Shown: piece after piece, positions 1-8,314 of the stretch
Numbering within the stretch: position 1 is the first letter of the stretch
How the letters are laid out: each line of letters begins with the position of its first letter
DNA from: Bacillota bacterium
GTDB lineage: Bacteria; Bacillota; Clostridia; Acetivibrionales; DSM-1351
Direction: 5' to 3'
Assembly: GCA_023426005.1 (NCBI GenBank)
Contig: JAFABO010000221.1
Coordinates: 1-64,000, forward strand
Length of the DNA stretch: 64,000 nucleotides
The notes under the pieces: generated by a model
Database searches by the model: none
Seen by the model: the letters and a program-made list of their open reading frames with translations, nothing else
Told to the model about the DNA's origin: nothing
Program-made: the position numbers and the translations under genes

Positions 1-8
1 GTGAATAA

Positions 9-236
9 ATGGAAAAAGAAAGGATTGGAATTGTTACGACAAACCCTGACAGATTCATACAAATAGTAAGACAGGCTCAGCAGGGTGATAAAGTGTCAAT
101 GAATGAAATTATCAATTTATTTTCTGAGGATATCGAATATTTGTCCAGATATATAATGCTGCCCAGAGAAGATGCTATTCAATCTCTACGAGTTGAACTC
201 ATAAATATTGTCCATGATCAGGTGACATATTTTTAA
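9..236 (+). CDS. Small helix-turn-helix protein (HTH_16-like), phage/mobile-element type
   Basis: A 75-aa soluble protein resembling the small sigma-like helix-turn-helix proteins (HTH_16 type) found in phages and integrative elements. The middle part, with MNEIINLFSEDIEYLSR, looks like the start of a sigma-region helix bundle, and there is no membrane segment. Only 8 bases precede the ATG, so the ribosome binding site and any upstream partner lie outside the window. It runs in the same direction as the lysis genes that follow. The family assignment rests on general resemblance and is moderate. Confidence 0.5.
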   Translation: MEKERIGIVTTNPDRFIQIVRQAQQGDKVSMNEIINLFSEDIEYLSRYIMLPREDAIQSLRVELINIVHDQVTYF

Positions 237-258
237 TTTTTCCGGAAGATTGTATTTA

Positions 259-297
259 GACTACCGAGGATTACTTGCTTGCAAGGGTAGTCCTTTT
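259..297 (+). terminator. Probable terminator/attenuator hairpin
   Basis: GACTACC (259-265) pairs with GGTAGTC (286-292), followed by CTTTTATA. It sits directly behind the small HTH gene and ahead of the lysis cassette. It could end the upstream transcript or attenuate read-through into the endolysin genes. Confidence 0.45.
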
Positions 298-324
298 ATA
301 TCTGTCAGGAAAGAAGGGGTATGA

Positions 325-633
325 GTGGAAACAAATATATTGATTACTTGCATAGCGGCAGTCAGTGGGGTTGTTTTTGGATATCTTACCCTCCAGGCAA
401 GGGTTAAAGGAGAGTCGAAACAAAGCGGAATAGAAGCCGGACAGCTCAAAGCCGATATAGAATATATCAAACGCAGCAGTGACACGACTTTGCTTGAATT
501 AAGATGCTTGAACAAGACTGTGAACAATCATGCAGACAGGCTGGCAAGAGTTGAAGAAAGCACCAAACAGGCTCATCAAAGGATTAACGAGCTGCGAGAG
601 GAGTTGGGAAAAGATGTGTCATGTAAAATTTAA
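325..633 (+). CDS. Small membrane-anchored coiled-coil protein of a phage lysis module
   Basis: A 102-aa protein starting at GTG behind an AAGAAGGGG ribosome binding site. An N-terminal hydrophobic segment (about residues 5-22) is followed by a charged helical region (about 30-95) with coiled-coil spacing. This is the layout of XhlA-like haemolysin or accessory lysis proteins that anchor an endolysin or holin at the membrane. Its end overlaps the start of the endolysin gene by 20 bases, so the two are probably translationally coupled. No specific family could be confirmed by eye. The lysis role is inferred from neighbours. Confidence 0.6.
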   Translation: METNILITCIAAVSGVVFGYLTLQARVKGESKQSGIEAGQLKADIEYIKRSSDTTLLELRCLNKTVNNHADRLARVEESTKQAHQRINELREELGKDVSCKI

Positions 634-1318
634 GTATCCCGAACAGTCCTGTGTCTATCCAAAGCTGCTTTCAGCCATAAATCAGGTATGCATGGATTTC
701 AGGAAGGACGCGGTATGTACTTCGGGTTTCCGCACGCTGGAATGCCAGAAAGCCACTGCAAAAGTTGTTCTGGAAAAAAACAAGGGCAGTTATCAGTTAA
801 GTGACGGCTCGGTTTACACAGGATATGGAGCTGACAGAAAATGCCTTGCCTCAGCTTATGGAAAGTCAAACCATTGTTTTGGACTTGCCATGGACATGGA
901 TGGCTGGTTTGAAGAATTGAGCAACGCACAGTTGAAGACGTATGGTCTGATAAAGCCATTGGACTATGAACCCTGGCATATCCAATTAACTGAACTGACC
1001 GGAATAAGCGAGAGCCGGAAGCTCGCCATAAGAGACAGCATATTGAAAGGAGAGGATGATACCATGACCATTAAAGAGTTCCAGGCTTTGACTTCTTTAC
1101 AGGTAGACGGAATTCCGGGGCCTAAAACTCAAAACAAGGCAAGGGAAGTTCTGGAGGTTTGCCAGAGGATTTTAGGGAATAATTTTGAGAATCCTGAGCA
1201 GGTCATACGTGCCACACAGAGCAGTCCGGAATTATGGATTTCCAGATTGAGAGAAATAAAGTATTTTGACAGTTTTATCTTAAATATAGTCAAAAGAATG
1301 GGAGGTATGCATAAATGA
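614..1318 (+). CDS. M15-family peptidoglycan peptidase (endolysin-like)
   Basis: A 234-aa cell-wall peptidase predicted to cut peptidoglycan cross-links or stem peptides (VanY / D-Ala-D-Ala carboxypeptidase fold). The M15 zinc and catalytic motifs are visible: SNHCFGLAMDMD, matching the SxHxxGxAxD signature, and EPWHIQ. The C-terminal 85 residues contain a peptidoglycan-binding-like stretch (FQALTSLQVDGIPGPKTQNK). The ATG at 614 is preferred over the in-frame ATG at 530 because GAGGAG lies about 10 bases upstream of 614 and 530 has none. No signal peptide is seen, so export would need a holin, consistent with the next gene. Confidence 0.8.
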   Translation: MCHVKFKYPEQSCVYPKLLSAINQVCMDFRKDAVCTSGFRTLECQKATAKVVLEKNKGSYQLSDGSVYTGYGADRKCLASAYGKSNHCFGLAMDMDGWFEELSNAQLKTYGLIKPLDYEPWHIQLTELTGISESRKLAIRDSILKGEDDTMTIKEFQALTSLQVDGIPGPKTQNKAREVLEVCQRILGNNFENPEQVIRATQSSPELWISRLREIKYFDSFILNIVKRMGGMHK

Positions 1319-1503
1319 AGGATAAGCTGAAAAATTTAATCAATGTAAAAAGTATTGTTACGCTTGCATTGGTTTTTACCCTTGTTGTAATTGTCCTGTC
1401 CGGGAAAAAAATCGACTCGGATATTTTCCTGCTCTTCTCTAATTGTACTACCATGATTGTTACTTACTTCTTTACAAGGAAAGCAGCTGATGAAAATAAG
1501 TGA
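1315..1503 (+). CDS. Holin-like small membrane protein
   Basis: A 62-aa protein with two hydrophobic helices (about 15-30 and 38-54) and a charged C-terminal tail (RKAADENK), the size and shape of phage holins. Its ATG overlaps the stop of the endolysin gene (ATGA), so the pair is translationally coupled. The expected role is to let the endolysin cross the membrane. Assignment is by size, topology and position, not by a recognised family motif. Confidence 0.55.
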   Translation: MKDKLKNLINVKSIVTLALVFTLVVIVLSGKKIDSDIFLLFSNCTTMIVTYFFTRKAADENK

Positions 1504-1562
1504 GCTGCCACAGATCTTGAATACGGTTTTTAACCAAGATACACAAAATCATAATGTTCCCG

Positions 1563-1627
1563 GCCGGAAGCCGTCAAGGATTGCCCGCGAAGCTCTTCTA
1601 ACCGGGCTTCCAATTGACGGCTGCCGG
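1563..1627. terminator. Hairpin between convergent genes
   Basis: CCGG-AA-GCCGTCAA (1563-1576) pairs with TTGACGGC-TG-CCGG (1614-1627), 12 base pairs with a small internal bulge. It lies between the holin-like gene and the convergent msrAB gene. No clear U-tract follows, so bidirectional termination is possible but not certain. Confidence 0.35.
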
Positions 1628-1637
1628 TATATGGGAG

Positions 1638-2618
1638 CTATTTTACCATAGGTATGAATTCCCCGTAACCTTTGTCCGACATTTCTTCAACAGGTATAAA
1701 TCTCAGGGAGGCACTGTTGATGCAGTATCTCAGGCCGCCCTTATGGGCCGGACCATCCTCGAAAACATGTCCCAGGTGACTTCCGCCCACTCTGCTGGTA
1801 ACTTCCGTTCTGTACATCCCATGGCTTTTGTCCTCATTGTATTCTATAACCTCATCATCAATGGGCCTGGTAAAGCTTGGCCAGCCGCAGCCCGAATCGA
1901 ACTTGTCCGATGAAATAAATAGAGGCTCTCCAGTGACAATATCAACATATATGCCTTTCTTTTTATTATTCCAGAACTCGTTTTCAAAAGGTGCTTCAGT
2001 TGCTTTTTTCTGAGTAACCGCATATTGCTCATGGCTTAACTGTCGTTTCAGAGCTTCATCCCCGGCCTTTGAGTACCTGGATTTGTCAACCCTTCTGCCG
2101 GCTTCCCTTTTAAGGCTGTTTATCAATTCAAAATCAATATGGCAGTATCCGTTGGGGTTTTTATCAAGATATGCCTGGTGATATTCTTCGGCCCTGTAGA
2201 AATTTTGGATGGGCAAAACTTCAGTCAGGATCTTTTTGGAGTACTCAGTTTGCTTTTTATCAATATATTCCTCTATGACTCTTTTATCGGCAAGATTTTT
2301 GTAGTATATTCCTGTTCTGTATTGTGTTCCGATATCATGGCCCTGCCTGTTTAAAAGTGTGGGATCTATTATACGGAAATAGTAGTCAAGGAGTATATTC
2401 AGAGGAAGTCGCTGAGGATTATATTTCAAATAGACGGCTTCGGCATGTCCGGTATTTTTGTGGCACACCTCCTCATAGGTGGGGTTTTCGGTTTTACCGT
2501 TGGCATATCCGGCCTCAGTGTGAATTACTCCCGGAATATTTTTTATAAATGCTTCAACTCCCCAAAAGCATCCGCCGGCCAACCATATTTCAGAAAAAGT
2601 TTTGTTTGGATTTATCAT
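1638..2618 (-). CDS. msrAB: Bifunctional peptide methionine sulfoxide reductase MsrA/MsrB
   Basis: A 326-aa cytosolic repair enzyme reducing both S- and R-methionine sulfoxide in proteins. The N-terminal MsrA domain (about 1-160) carries [10 protein letters not shown] with the catalytic Cys17. The C-terminal MsrB domain (about 190-320) carries SGCGWPSF and [11 protein letters not shown] with the catalytic Cys. The CxxC zinc-site cysteines present in some MsrB proteins are absent here ([11 protein letters not shown]), as in the zinc-less form. The A-then-B order is the common clostridial fusion. The start has AAAGGA about 8 bases upstream. It is convergent with the lysis cassette and is not part of it. 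Confidence 0.95.
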   Translation of the reverse strand: MINPNKTFSEIWLAGGCFWGVEAFIKNIPGVIHTEAGYANGKTENPTYEEVCHKNTGHAEAVYLKYNPQRLPLNILLDYYFRIIDPTLLNRQGHDIGTQYRTGIYYKNLADKRVIEEYIDKKQTEYSKKILTEVLPIQNFYRAEEYHQAYLDKNPNGYCHIDFELINSLKREAGRRVDKSRYSKAGDEALKRQLSHEQYAVTQKKATEAPFENEFWNNKKKGIYVDIVTGEPLFISSDKFDSGCGWPSFTRPIDDEVIEYNEDKSHGMYRTEVTSRVGGSHLGHVFEDGPAHKGGLRYCINSASLRFIPVEEMSDKGYGEFIPMVK

Positions 2619-2781
2619 AATTTCACGTCCTTTTTACTATATTATTTATAACGCTCCATCTTTACAACTCATTATAGTTAAATTTACCCTAAACAAGCAG
2701 CTTTTAAACCAGATCCCGGTTTTACCCGATTTGGGTAGCTTTTTAAGGCAAAACTGCTGAACTGATGTTAATAACAATTAA

Positions 2782-2809
2782 CACTAATTAATATTAATTA
2801 ACATTAGTG
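2782..2809. promoter_or_regulatory. AT-rich imperfect palindrome upstream of ugpQ
   Basis: CACTAAT (2782-2788) and ATTAGTG (2803-2809) flank an ATTAAT-rich core. It lies in the divergent region between msrAB and the glycerophosphodiesterase gene. It could be an operator; no known regulator site was recognised. Confidence 0.35.
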
Positions 2810-2846
2810 AGCTATAAAGCCTTGTTATGTCCATATATTATAGTTA

Positions 2847-2870
2847 ATAGATAATAACCATATTATCTAT
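2847..2870. promoter_or_regulatory. Perfect 10-bp inverted repeat in the ugpQ leader
   Basis: ATAGATAATA (2847-2856) and TATTATCTAT (2861-2870) are separated by ACCA. The repeat lies just upstream of the AGGAAGGTG ribosome binding site. A weak promoter-like pair (TTGTTA at 2822, TTAATA at 2844) abuts it, so it could be an operator or an initial-transcript hairpin. Confidence 0.4.
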
Positions 2871-2889
2871 TTTAGGAAGGTGAATTGCA

Positions 2890-3621
2890 ATGAAGACATT
2901 AATCTGGGCCCATAGAGGTGCTTCGGGCTACGCTCCGGAAAATACCATGGAGGCTTTTAAGCTTGCATACCAGCAGCAGGCTGACGGCATTGAGCTGGAT
3001 ATTCACATGACCAGGGACGGACATCTGGTAGTTGCACATGATGAAACAATAGACCGCTGCTCAGACGGCAGCGGACGCATAATCGACAAGACATTAAAAG
3101 AGCTCCTGTCCTATGATTTTTCAAATAACCTTCCGGAGTATAAAAACATTAAAATTCCTACTTTGGAAGAGGTATTGCATTTTATAAAAGGTACTAATTT
3201 GACAATAGATATTGAAATAAAGTCAGGGCTGGTTAATTATGAAGGTATTGAAGAGAAAGCCTCCTCCCTGGTCTCTAAAATGGGTATGAAGAAAAGGGTC
3301 ATCTATTCCTCCTTTAACCACTACAGCCTGATGCTGATAAAAAAAATCGACAAATCAATCCCCGTGGGTTTGCTGTATACCGAGGCAATGGTGGATCCCC
3401 ATATCTATGCGGCCCATTTGGGGGCTGAGGCAGTTCATCCCTTTTATTATACACTTGCGGTTCCCGACACTGTCAAAAAGTGCAGGGAAAACGGTATTCT
3501 GGTCAATCCCTGGACGGTAAACACCGCCGAACACCTTGGATGGATGTATAAGGAAGGCGTTAATGCCGTTATCACAAATTATCCTGATACAGCCTTCAAA
3601 ATCAGAAGACAGATGTCATGA
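2890..3621 (+). CDS. ugpQ: Glycerophosphodiester phosphodiesterase
   Basis: A 243-aa cytosolic enzyme predicted to hydrolyse glycerophosphodiesters to glycerol-3-phosphate and an alcohol. The GDPD signatures are clear: HRGASGYAPENT at residues 8-19 (catalytic His and substrate Arg), DGIELDIHMTRDGHLVVAHD with the metal-binding Glu and Asp, and a C-terminal NPWTVN. It has no signal peptide, so it acts inside the cell. It probably forms an operon with the MFS carrier 68 bases downstream. The ribosome binding site AGGAAGGTG supports the start. Confidence 0.93.
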   Translation: MKTLIWAHRGASGYAPENTMEAFKLAYQQQADGIELDIHMTRDGHLVVAHDETIDRCSDGSGRIIDKTLKELLSYDFSNNLPEYKNIKIPTLEEVLHFIKGTNLTIDIEIKSGLVNYEGIEEKASSLVSKMGMKKRVIYSSFNHYSLMLIKKIDKSIPVGLLYTEAMVDPHIYAAHLGAEAVHPFYYTLAVPDTVKKCRENGILVNPWTVNTAEHLGWMYKEGVNAVITNYPDTAFKIRRQMS

Positions 3622-3689
3622 TTTGATGACGCATCTATGAAATGGCATACCTATGAAAAATCCGGAGTATTGCAGTGGGAGGAACCCTT

Positions 3690-5009
3690 ATGAAGCTAAA
3701 TTATAAACAGACCTTTCTGATAGGTTTTGGATTTTTTGCCAGCTCCATAGCATGGGCCATGTACAATAATTATGTGCCCATATTGTTAAAGAACTATCTC
3801 ACAAGCACCACTCTGATTGGAATAGTAATGACTTTTGACAATATCTTCGGAGTGATTTTCCAGCCGCTATTCGGGGCATTATCGGACAAAACCAGGACCC
3901 GCTTCGGCAGGAGGATGCCCTATATATTATTTGGAATACCCATATGCGCCGCAGTCTTTCCCTTCATACCGTTTACTAAAACCCTATTTTCATTAATGGC
4001 AGTCATTATAATCTTTAATTTTGTAATGTCCACCTGGAGAGCTCCCGTTGTAGCCCTTATGCCCGATTTGACACCTGCCCCCCTGAGGAGTCAGGCCAAT
4101 GGGATTATCAACTTTATGGGAGGCCTTGGAAGCCTGTTCTCCTTCTTTGCCGGAGGCCTGCTGTTCAAGCTGGGAGGCATGCCGCTGCCCTTCGTTGCCA
4201 GTGCTGTTCTCATGCTTGCTGCAGTTGTGGTTTTAAAGCTTTTTGTCCGGGAGAGGACCGGTAAAGAACCGGAAGGAGAACTTCTGGATAATAAACTGCC
4301 CGGATTGGCAGTTGAACCAGCGGAGCCTGAAAAATCCCCTATGCCGGCCAAAAGTCATGGCTTTCCTCAGGAAGCTCCCGGCAGGTCACATGCAGCCCAA
4401 CCGGGAAGAAATAAAAGTCTTATTTTTTTACTGCTCGCCATCCTGTTCTGGTTTACGGGCTATAATGCAGTAGAAACCTTTTTCAGCCTTTATGTCATCA
4501 ACACCCTGCGGGATACCTCGGGCAATTTTCTTACCGCTGGAGACGCTTCGCTGCTGCTGGCAATGTTTTCTCTGACTTTTCTGGGTTTCTCAATACCGGC
4601 AGGCTTTATATCTGCAAAGCTGGGCCGGAAAAGAACCATTCTTGCCGGACTCACGGGTGTGACACTTTTATTCGCGCTAATGCTTTTTACGGATAATATA
4701 TGGGCATTGAGAATACTTCTTCTTTTGGGAGGTGTCTTCTGGGCCTGTGTGAACATCAATTCACTTCCCATGGTAGTTGAGATGGCTCACTGGAAGGATA
4801 TCGGCAGATTTACAGGCTACTATTATTTCTTCTCCTTCAGTGCTGCAATAATAAGCCCTATACTGTTTGGCTTCATTCGGGATATGGTGAGCAGTTACGA
4901 TACTATTTTTGTATATTCTTCGATATCCTTTGCTCTTGCAATAATATGCATGCTCTTTGTAAATCACGGAGAAGCCGCCGGAGAAGTAAAAACCGGAAAT
5001 AATATATAG
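3690..5009 (+). CDS. MFS transporter (GPH/SLC45-like)
   Basis: A 439-aa membrane carrier with about 12 hydrophobic helices split by a long hydrophilic loop (roughly residues 190-250, rich in Pro, Glu and Ala). The loop 2-3 signature appears as GALSDKTRTRFGRRMPY, typical of GPH/SLC45-type sugar symporters. The ATG at 3690 is chosen because GGAGGA lies 6 bases upstream; the GTG at 3675 overlaps that site. Co-orientation with ugpQ suggests a shared regulon, but the substrate (glycerophosphodiester, sugar or other) cannot be read from sequence. Confidence 0.85.
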   Translation: MKLNYKQTFLIGFGFFASSIAWAMYNNYVPILLKNYLTSTTLIGIVMTFDNIFGVIFQPLFGALSDKTRTRFGRRMPYILFGIPICAAVFPFIPFTKTLFSLMAVIIIFNFVMSTWRAPVVALMPDLTPAPLRSQANGIINFMGGLGSLFSFFAGGLLFKLGGMPLPFVASAVLMLAAVVVLKLFVRERTGKEPEGELLDNKLPGLAVEPAEPEKSPMPAKSHGFPQEAPGRSHAAQPGRNKSLIFLLLAILFWFTGYNAVETFFSLYVINTLRDTSGNFLTAGDASLLLAMFSLTFLGFSIPAGFISAKLGRKRTILAGLTGVTLLFALMLFTDNIWALRILLLLGGVFWACVNINSLPMVVEMAHWKDIGRFTGYYYFFSFSAAIISPILFGFIRDMVSSYDTIFVYSSISFALAIICMLFVNHGEAAGEVKTGNNI

Positions 5010-5019
5010 AAATAATTAC

Positions 5020-5301
5020 TTATCTCTCTTCATACAGGAAGTCCACCACTTCAGCCCCGGCATTCTCCTCTATGAAGCGCAGAACCTGATCCAGTACGGC
5101 GTTGGCCTGTGCCCTGCTGTCGGATACACAGGCAGCGCCTATTACGATGGTCTGATAATAATCCTGCCCATCCACTTCTGCTATGGAAATATTAAATTTG
5201 TTGCGTGCCCGCTGCACCAAACTCTTCACAATCATCCTTTTGTCCTTGAGGGAATGGCAGGTTGGAGCATAAAGCTTAACAGTCAGTGATGATACTATCA
5301 T
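5020..5301 (-). CDS. DUF503 (YlxP-like) protein
   Basis: A 93-aa protein of the DUF503 family, recognised by LKDKRMIVKSLVQRARNKFN and the C-terminal segment about an averaged 'FIEENAGAEVVDF'. It is small and soluble. Family members in Bacillus lie beside translation genes (rbfA/infB), and some are linked to ribosome assembly. Here it is next to unrelated genes, so no role is inferred. The stop lies 10 bases from the end of the convergent MFS gene. Confidence 0.85.
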   Translation of the reverse strand: MIVSSLTVKLYAPTCHSLKDKRMIVKSLVQRARNKFNISIAEVDGQDYYQTIVIGAACVSDSRAQANAVLDQVLRFIEENAGAEVVDFLYEER

Positions 5302-5347
5302 AGAGCCTCCCCGGATATGTAAGTTAACCCATTGTCATGGCGGCAAA

Positions 5348-6022
5348 TCAATAGCCCAGTTCCTCTCCGACAAGTATTACCTTAATCCTGTCCTTATGCC
5401 TCTGGTAAGCTGAAACCACATAATTGCAGCAAATTCTTGCCGGGCCCGAACAGCCGCTTGCCATTTCGCCGGGACGGCCGTTGAAGGACATACATTCCCC
5501 CTTTTCCTTACAATAGGTCTGACAGGAAAGTCTTGTAGCATTTGCGGGAGCAGCAATAGTTTTTGCCCTTATTATCGCTTCGTTCAAATCCTTTACCAGT
5601 TTGTTATAACCTGCGATAATAATTACCGATTTGGGTCCGAAACAAATTGCTGCAACCCTGTTGGAATTGCCATCGACATTATATAGTTCCCCGTTTTCAG
5701 TTATGGCATTCGAACTGCTTATATATACATCAGCAGAAAAGGAGTCAATAAATATCTTATTTATCTGCTCGCCTGTAAGCCCCTCTTCATACCTGTCCAG
5801 GAAATTATACCTCCCTGACCGCAAAAGGTCTATGACACCGCTTTCAAACAAGGTCATGGCACCGCCGACTCCGACAGTATCCCCGTCCTTCAGCAGTTCA
5901 CAGACCTTTTCGGGTATCTGGGCTTTTGTCTCAACATAGTGCACCTGCATATTGTTTTTCTCAAGATTTTTCATTGTCTTGCCTATTCTTTTGCCGATAA
6001 TTGTCATGGCACTTATATCCAT
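5348..6022 (-). CDS. LUD-domain (DUF162, lactate-utilisation type) protein
   Basis: A 224-aa cytosolic protein of the LUD superfamily (LutB/LutC-like fold). It carries GDTVGVGGAMTLFESGVIDLL near residue 45 and a C-terminal Cys-rich part (CQTYCKEKGEC, then CSGPARICCNYV), as in clostridial stand-alone LUD proteins. The Cys pattern suggests metal or Fe-S binding, but that is inference. Start choice is uncertain: ATG 6022 is given, while a TTG (6031) and a GTG (6034) lie closer to AAAGGAG. It lacks the LutA/LutB partners of lactate operons. Confidence 0.82.
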   Translation of the reverse strand: MDISAMTIIGKRIGKTMKNLEKNNMQVHYVETKAQIPEKVCELLKDGDTVGVGGAMTLFESGVIDLLRSGRYNFLDRYEEGLTGEQINKIFIDSFSADVYISSSNAITENGELYNVDGNSNRVAAICFGPKSVIIIAGYNKLVKDLNEAIIRAKTIAAPANATRLSCQTYCKEKGECMSFNGRPGEMASGCSGPARICCNYVVSAYQRHKDRIKVILVGEELGY

Positions 6023-6045
6023 ATATTCCAACACTCTCCTTTACA

Positions 6046-6261
6046 TTACTCTCCAATATATTCAAAACGCCTGAAGGTCAGACCGTCCCGTTGGACTATC
6101 TCATCCCACATGGAAGCAGGGCGTACCCATACCCCCATTTCACCATAAAGAGCCTGATATACCACCATGTCCTCCAGTGTCTCACTATGCCTGGCTATGT
6201 AAAGCACTCTGTATTCGTTTCCTTTAAAATGTCTGTATTTTCCCAGCCTTATCTGACTCAC
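6046..6261 (-). CDS. DUF1653 protein
   Basis: A 71-aa protein matching the DUF1653 family: GKYRHFKGNEYRVLYIARHSET, then VVYQALYGEMGVWVRP and a C-terminal RFEYIGE. The function is unknown; the fold is expected to be a small beta barrel. Its start overlaps the stop of the UPF0178 gene by 4 bases, so the two are coupled. Confidence 0.88.
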   Translation of the reverse strand: MSQIRLGKYRHFKGNEYRVLYIARHSETLEDMVVYQALYGEMGVWVRPASMWDEIVQRDGLTFRRFEYIGE

Positions 6262-6713
6262 TCCTGTCCTCCTTCCGGCCCCTGACTTACCAGAAGTCTC
6301 ACCAGCGCTTTTTCAAACGCCTCATTGTTTTCCCCGGTACGTTTCTTCATAGGCCGGGTTCTGCCTCCCGCCCTGCGGACCTTTTGTCCCAGATGCCTTT
6401 CAAAAAGCAGCCTGTCAATGTTTTCGTCGGTATAGATCAGTCCGTTCTGATTTAATACTTTGGCGCCCTTTCCCAAACCCATTGCAGCCACACCGTAATC
6501 CTGCGTAACGACAATGTCTCCGCGGTTCAACAGATTTATGAGCTTTATATCCACGCTGTCCCTTGCCTTGTCTACAGTAATCACCGTACTGTAGCCGTCA
6601 AAAAGCTCATGGCTTGTATCAATGATCATGGTCACCGGAACCTTATATTTTTTTGCATTTCTCACTATTATATCTTTAACCGGACATGCGTCAGCATCAA
6701 CAAGTATCTGCAT
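6258..6713 (-). CDS. UPF0178 / YaiI-YqxD family protein (DUF188)
   Basis: A 151-aa soluble protein of the YaiI/YqxD family. The N terminus ILVDADACPVKDII and the internal VTQDYGVAAMGLGKGAKVLNQNG are diagnostic. The fold is PIN/NYN-nuclease-like with conserved Asp residues (D6, D8), suggesting RNA or DNA hydrolysis, but no substrate is established. It overlaps the DUF1653 gene start. Confidence 0.92.
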   Translation of the reverse strand: MQILVDADACPVKDIIVRNAKKYKVPVTMIIDTSHELFDGYSTVITVDKARDSVDIKLINLLNRGDIVVTQDYGVAAMGLGKGAKVLNQNGLIYTDENIDRLLFERHLGQKVRRAGGRTRPMKKRTGENNEAFEKALVRLLVSQGPEGGQE

Positions 6714-6808
6714 AAATAGCCTCCAAACCCAAACATGCTGTAAAATATGGAATTGATAATATAAATACTCTTCATTATATGTAATAATGCCATTCTTTTT
6801 AATACAGC

Positions 6809-7735
6809 TTATTTGGAGAAGTATCTTTTAACCACCTGTTCCGCCGGTTTACCATATATCTCATAACCCCCGCTCCTGGCTGCTGCTTCCGGTGAGCCGG
6901 GATGGGACGGCCAGGACCACAGACCATATCCGCCTACCCAGTCACGTTTGGAAGTTGCTTCAAACATTGCCTGATACCACTCTGCCTGAATCTGTGCGTT
7001 TACTTCACCGGAAAGACCCCAGTCATTGGGGACGAATTGTGAACCCACTACGGACATACATCCCGCTTCTGCAAAAAAGAAAGGCTTATTAAATTTTTTA
7101 ACAACCCTTTCAATCCGGTCAAGCTGCTGTTCCCAATCATTAATCGGATAATAACCGCTTGATGATATAATATCCACACAGTCCCACCATTTAACATTGT
7201 GTTCCTGATACTTATCGGTATTGTAAGAGACCTGTCCATGATATACTTCCCTGATATCGGCTATCAGCTTTCGCCATTCGCCTTCCCGCCGTTCAGTCAT
7301 AACCATTTCACAGCCTGCGATGAACATTTCACAATTTTCTGCTTCCGCAATATTTGCATAGTGTAATTGAAATGCCGTATATGCAGGGAACCACTTGCTC
7401 CACTTTGGTTCGCAGTGTACGTCCTCATCAAAAAAGTTTATATGTGCACGCCATACACCATTTTCACAGTTTACAGTCGGTTTAACGGCAACTTTAAGTC
7501 CAAGCTCTTTAGCATAGCGAATTATCCCGGCTAATTCCTCATCTGGCATGGTCCGGCCGGATGAAATGGATATTGTTTCAGAATACGGAGTTTGCTGTAA
7601 ACCCGCAGGAACCAAAATGACCCAGTTTACATTGGTGCGAGCTTTCATTTCTTTAAGGCTTTTAAAAGCTGCAGCATCTGACAGCCTTCCCTTTCCCTCA
7701 AACGGTGCAAAAGTAATCGCATTAATTTTCTCCAT
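6809..7735 (-). CDS. GH113-type glycosidase (beta-mannanase-like)
   Basis: A 308-aa TIM-barrel glycosidase resembling GH113 beta-mannanases. Predicted acid/base Glu143 lies in AGCEM and nucleophile Glu223 in FFFAEAG. Their 80-residue separation matches the AaManA pair (E151/E231). There is no signal peptide, so it should cut imported mannooligosaccharides inside the cell. The start at 7735 follows GGGGGTAAC; the longer frame from 7762 lacks a site. It is the last gene of the leftward mannoside operon, downstream of GH2 and the sugar importer. Exact specificity (endo- or reducing-end-acting) cannot be read. Confidence 0.82.
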   Translation of the reverse strand: MEKINAITFAPFEGKGRLSDAAAFKSLKEMKARTNVNWVILVPAGLQQTPYSETISISSGRTMPDEELAGIIRYAKELGLKVAVKPTVNCENGVWRAHINFFDEDVHCEPKWSKWFPAYTAFQLHYANIAEAENCEMFIAGCEMVMTERREGEWRKLIADIREVYHGQVSYNTDKYQEHNVKWWDCVDIISSSGYYPINDWEQQLDRIERVVKKFNKPFFFAEAGCMSVVGSQFVPNDWGLSGEVNAQIQAEWYQAMFEATSKRDWVGGYGLWSWPSHPGSPEAAARSGGYEIYGKPAEQVVKRYFSK

Positions 7736-7779
7736 GTTACCCCCATATATTGCGAACAGCACATCCTTTAGTTCGCTGA

Positions 7780-8247
7780 TTAATAGCTTTCCAGCAGCTC
7801 AATTAAGCATTTGTACTCGGTACTGCCGTCAAGGTAAGCATACTGACCGCTGGCATCGCCGTACTGTCCCCGCTGAACCAAAGTCATTCCGGCTGCTTCA
7901 CAGTCGGCAATAGCTGCATTCATATTGCTGCACTGAAATGCCACATGATGTATGCCTTCACCGTTTGAGTCGAGATATTCCCGCCAGACAGAGGGTGCAT
8001 CATTGGGCTGAATCAGCTCCAGCTGCACTCCGCTGCTCAGGTTGAAAAACGCCATTGCGCATGCCGCCTCCAGAGCCGGTTGGCCTTTAAAAGCGGTCTT
8101 TGTAACTTCATAATCACCACAGCCTATAGTTGGCGGTGTTTCACAGCCAAACAGCGCCGCAAATTTTCTTTTGCTCTCTTCAATATCTTTTACAATATAA
8201 CCTACCTGGCAAAAGCGATTGCTTTGCAAAATGCTTTTATTCTCCAT
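7780..8247 (-). CDS. VOC-family protein (methylmalonyl-CoA-epimerase-like fold)
   Basis: A 155-aa vicinal-oxygen-chelate protein. It has the usual pattern: CQVGYIVKDIEESKRKFAALFG at the start, GVQLELIQP in the middle and GIHHVAFQCSNM in the second half, supplying His and Glu metal ligands. Enzymes of this fold isomerise or dioxygenate metal-bound substrates; the substrate here is unknown. It is embedded between a sugar isomerase-like gene and GH113 in the mannoside operon, which suggests a sugar-derived keto or CoA-free intermediate, by inference only. Confidence 0.78.
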   Translation of the reverse strand: MENKSILQSNRFCQVGYIVKDIEESKRKFAALFGCETPPTIGCGDYEVTKTAFKGQPALEAACAMAFFNLSSGVQLELIQPNDAPSVWREYLDSNGEGIHHVAFQCSNMNAAIADCEAAGMTLVQRGQYGDASGQYAYLDGSTEYKCLIELLESY

Positions 8248-8314
8248 TGATATTCTCCCCCAACTATTTTTTTGATTAATCCGGCATTGAATTAGTTCAG
8301 CTATCCCAGCCTTA

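Noticed and set aside
530..613. Upstream start for the M15 peptidase
   Set aside because: It overlaps the preceding gene by about 100 bases without a ribosome binding site. The ATG at 614 is better placed.
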